Below are positions 10,787-12,432 of a stretch of DNA of 12,432 nucleotides, in pieces. Origin of the DNA: Christensenella sp. UBA941. Its GTDB lineage: Bacteria > Bacillota > Clostridia > Christensenellales > UBA941. Numbering within the stretch: position 1 is the stretch's first letter; each line of letters opens with the position of its first letter. The notes under the pieces are model-generated. The model was not told the DNA's origin. It did no database searches and worked only from the letters and a program-made list of their open reading frames with translations. The stretch is from assembly GCA_002293365.1 (NCBI GenBank), contig DBDD01000331.1, positions 673-13,104 of the forward strand, in the 5' to 3' direction. Position numbers and translations under genes: made by a program.

Positions 10787-12432
10787 ATGCGGATCAACAA
10801 CAACCTTGCGGCGATGAACGCGCACTTGCAATTGGGCAAGAACAGCTCTAAAAAGACCAAATCCACCGAAAAACTTAGCTCGGGCTATAGGATCAACCGC
10901 TCGGCGGACGACGCGGCGGGCCTCGCCATTAGCGAAAAGATGCGCGCGCAGATTCGCGGGCTGAATCAGGCGAGCCGCAATATCGGCGACGGAATAAGCC
11001 TGGTTCAAACCGCCGAGGGCGGCATGCAGGAGATTCACAACATCATGCAGCGCGGGCGCGAATTGCTCATACAGGCGCTGAACGATTCGAACGACAGCGA
11101 CGTGGACCGCCCCGCGATTCAAGCGGAGCTGGATCAGCTTACCGCCGAGATCGACGACATGGCTAACAAGACCGTGTTCAACGATATCAATCTTTTAAAC
11201 GGGGGCGGGGACGAGGGGAGCGCCAAAGCGCGCGCGGCGAGCGCGGAATTGAGCAGGATGAGCAGCGCTATCGAGGGCGTCGCGCAGCGGGGACTGGATA
11301 TCGAGACGTTCGCCGCGCTTACGCCGCCCGTTTTGTCGGCGGTCTACAACGTGGATAAAGATAAAAAGACTATCACCGTTACCACCAACGGCAAGCTGGA
11401 TTTAAGCTCCGACGCGCTGCTCGCCGAGGTCGGGGCGGGCGATATCTCCGGGTATACCGTACAGGTGAACGGGGAAAACGTGCTCCTGAGCCAGAGCGAC
11501 GCCGCGTCGCCGCTGAACAACGTGACCATAAACTGCTCCGCCGATACGAATCTTTTCGTGAACGGGCTGAATATACTGCAAACTGAGGATAAGAGCGCCA
11601 TTAAGTTTTCGAGCGGGGATAATACGCTTAATTTGATGGGGACGAATACGTTTGTGCAGGATGCATCTGATGTACCGAATTATTCAGGGGAAGAATTTGC
11701 CGGAATCAGCGACGCTCTAATTAGAATAGATGCTCCAGCTGGTTTGGAGATAAAGAACGCAGCGGGAAGTGACGGAGTTTTAAATGCTTCATTTGAACCA
11801 AACGGTTCAAGGCGCCTCGATGTTTATGGTGCTGTTATCGGCGCATCTGGTAATGCTCCGAACGCTATACCAGGCGGTAATTTAACGATATCCAGCGGAA
11901 GCATAATGGCCAAGACAAGTGGAGAAGGTGTGAATCATCTTGGTTCGGTGATTGGTGCTAGCTGTTATAGCGGTTTTGGTGATATAACAATCACGGGAGG
12001 AACGGTTGTATCTGAATATGATACTGTTGGAGTTGCAATAGGTGTTTCAGGTGCTGCGATTGGTGGTTCAGGCGCGGGAGATATAAATATATCCGGCGGC
12101 GAGGTTCGGGCTTCAATAAGGATGTCTTTTCATTTTGGAGCGGCAATTGGTGCGGGTTGTAACAGCATCACTGTATCAGGCGGCAAGGTATGGGCAGAAT
12201 CAGAGGGCGCATGGGGTTCGGTTATTGGTGAAGGCTGTAATACTATAACGTTATCCGGCGGCGAAATTAGCGTAACAAAAGTCAATAATGGTTTTGTACT
12301 TGGTGCGGCTATTGGAGGCGCAAATGATGGCAAAGAAGGCTCTGACTTAATATTAAGTGGAGGAATCCTTCATGTCAACGGCAGCCACATTGGAGGAGGG
12401 AAGGATAACAACGGTCAAATAGACCCAAGCAT
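10787..12432 (+). CDS. Flagellin with a glycine-rich beta-helix-like repeat domain in the variable region (partial, 3' end outside window)
   Basis: Filament subunit of the flagellum. Residues 1-139 are canonical N-terminal D0/D1: MRINNNLAAMNAHLQLGKNS, LSSGYRINRSADDAAGLAIS (30-49), QTAEGGMQEIHNIM (74-87) and KTVFNDINLLNG (128-139). A TLR5-type site QRGRELLIQ (88-96) is kept. Residues 145-170 look like an additional D1 helix; 175-290 are beta-rich with no family I recognise. From about residue 349 to the end, at least six repeats with the pattern [A/S][A/V]-I-G...I-T-x-S-G-G-x-V occur, as in the beta-helix repeats of Gram-positive surface proteins. 548 codons are seen with no stop. The C-terminal D0/D1, needed for polymerisation, is not in the window. 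DNA after about 11650 is much poorer in GC than the N-terminal part. A truncated or fused surface protein is an alternative. Confidence 0.88.
   Translation, partial: MRINNNLAAMNAHLQLGKNSSKKTKSTEKLSSGYRINRSADDAAGLAISEKMRAQIRGLNQASRNIGDGISLVQTAEGGMQEIHNIMQRGRELLIQALNDSNDSDVDRPAIQAELDQLTAEIDDMANKTVFNDINLLNGGGDEGSAKARAASAELSRMSSAIEGVAQRGLDIETFAALTPPVLSAVYNVDKDKKTITVTTNGKLDLSSDALLAEVGAGDISGYTVQVNGENVLLSQSDAASPLNNVTINCSADTNLFVNGLNILQTEDKSAIKFSSGDNTLNLMGTNTFVQDASDVPNYSGEEFAGISDALIRIDAPAGLEIKNAAGSDGVLNASFEPNGSRRLDVYGAVIGASGNAPNAIPGGNLTISSGSIMAKTSGEGVNHLGSVIGASCYSGFGDITITGGTVVSEYDTVGVAIGVSGAAIGGSGAGDINISGGEVRASIRMSFHFGAAIGAGCNSITVSGGKVWAESEGAWGSVIGEGCNTITLSGGEISVTKVNNGFVLGAAIGGANDGKEGSDLILSGGILHVNGSHIGGGKDNNGQIDPS
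11831..12432 (+). repeat. Coding tandem repeats of the flagellin variable domain
   Basis: Repeat starts, each at an A/S-A/V-I-G step, fall at codons 349, 387, 423, 452, 478 and 507 (nucleotides 11831, 11945, 12053, 12140, 12218, 12305), with an extra V-A-I-G at codon 416. Spacing is 26-38 residues. Each repeat continues with an I-T-I-S-G-G or related strand and a short charged loop. The repeats are similar in protein but divergent in DNA, so this is an old amplification and not a recent slippage tract. Confidence 0.75.

Noticed and set aside
10640..11122. Minus-strand open frame opposite the flagellin start
   Set aside because: It covers the conserved flagellin D0/D1 and has no recognisable product, so it is a shadow.
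1..12432. CRISPR arrays, tRNA or rRNA genes, integrases and transposases
   Set aside because: No regularly spaced repeat, tRNA cloverleaf, rRNA segment or recombinase gene was seen.

Overview
The window looks like chromosomal DNA from an uncultured, probably flagellated Clostridia-type Firmicute. The evidence is a DUF1292 protein (a Firmicutes family), strong AGGAGG-type ribosome binding sites, frequent TTG and GTG starts, secreted or anchored peptidoglycan enzymes of Gram-positive architecture, a Phd/YefM-RelE/ParE module, and GC-rich codon use in most genes. I cannot name a genus from sequence alone.

Layout. 56-1804 (+): a two-gene unit made of a peptidoglycan-binding-like protein and a secreted VanX-type D,D-dipeptidase. 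1807-2257 (+): a promoter, a structured leader and a DUF1292 gene, ending at a bidirectional terminator shared with the convergent gene. 2293-3069 (-): a PhzF-family protein. 3229-4431 (-): a membrane-anchored NlpC/P60 hydrolase with two peptidoglycan-binding repeats. 4520-5155 (+): a Phd/YefM antitoxin and RelE/ParE toxin with an 8-nt overlap, divergent from the NlpC/P60 gene. 5284-5368: a palindromic repeat element. 10390-5378 (-): a four-gene run, PlsC-like acyltransferase, GltS-like symporter, CorA-type channel and murA, tightly spaced with a good ribosome binding site at three of the four starts. 10391-10786: a divergent regulatory region with a near-consensus Fur-type box, a second copy of the palindromic repeat and a structured leader. 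10787 to the end (+): a flagellin whose canonical N-terminal D0/D1 is followed by a compositionally different, AT-rich segment encoding a tandem glycine-rich repeat that looks like a beta-helix. It runs off the window.

Theme. Much of the window concerns the envelope: first committed step of peptidoglycan synthesis (murA), peptidoglycan hydrolysis (NlpC/P60, VanX-like), phospholipid acylation (PlsC-like) and membrane transport (GltS, CorA). The most unusual object is the flagellin. Its variable region appears to have been replaced by a repeat domain of the kind seen in surface proteins, with cysteines at the same register in three repeats. Second is a family of three-way-junction-like palindromic repeats, present at two intergenic sites and apparently once, degenerate and in frame, inside the acyltransferase gene between two domains.
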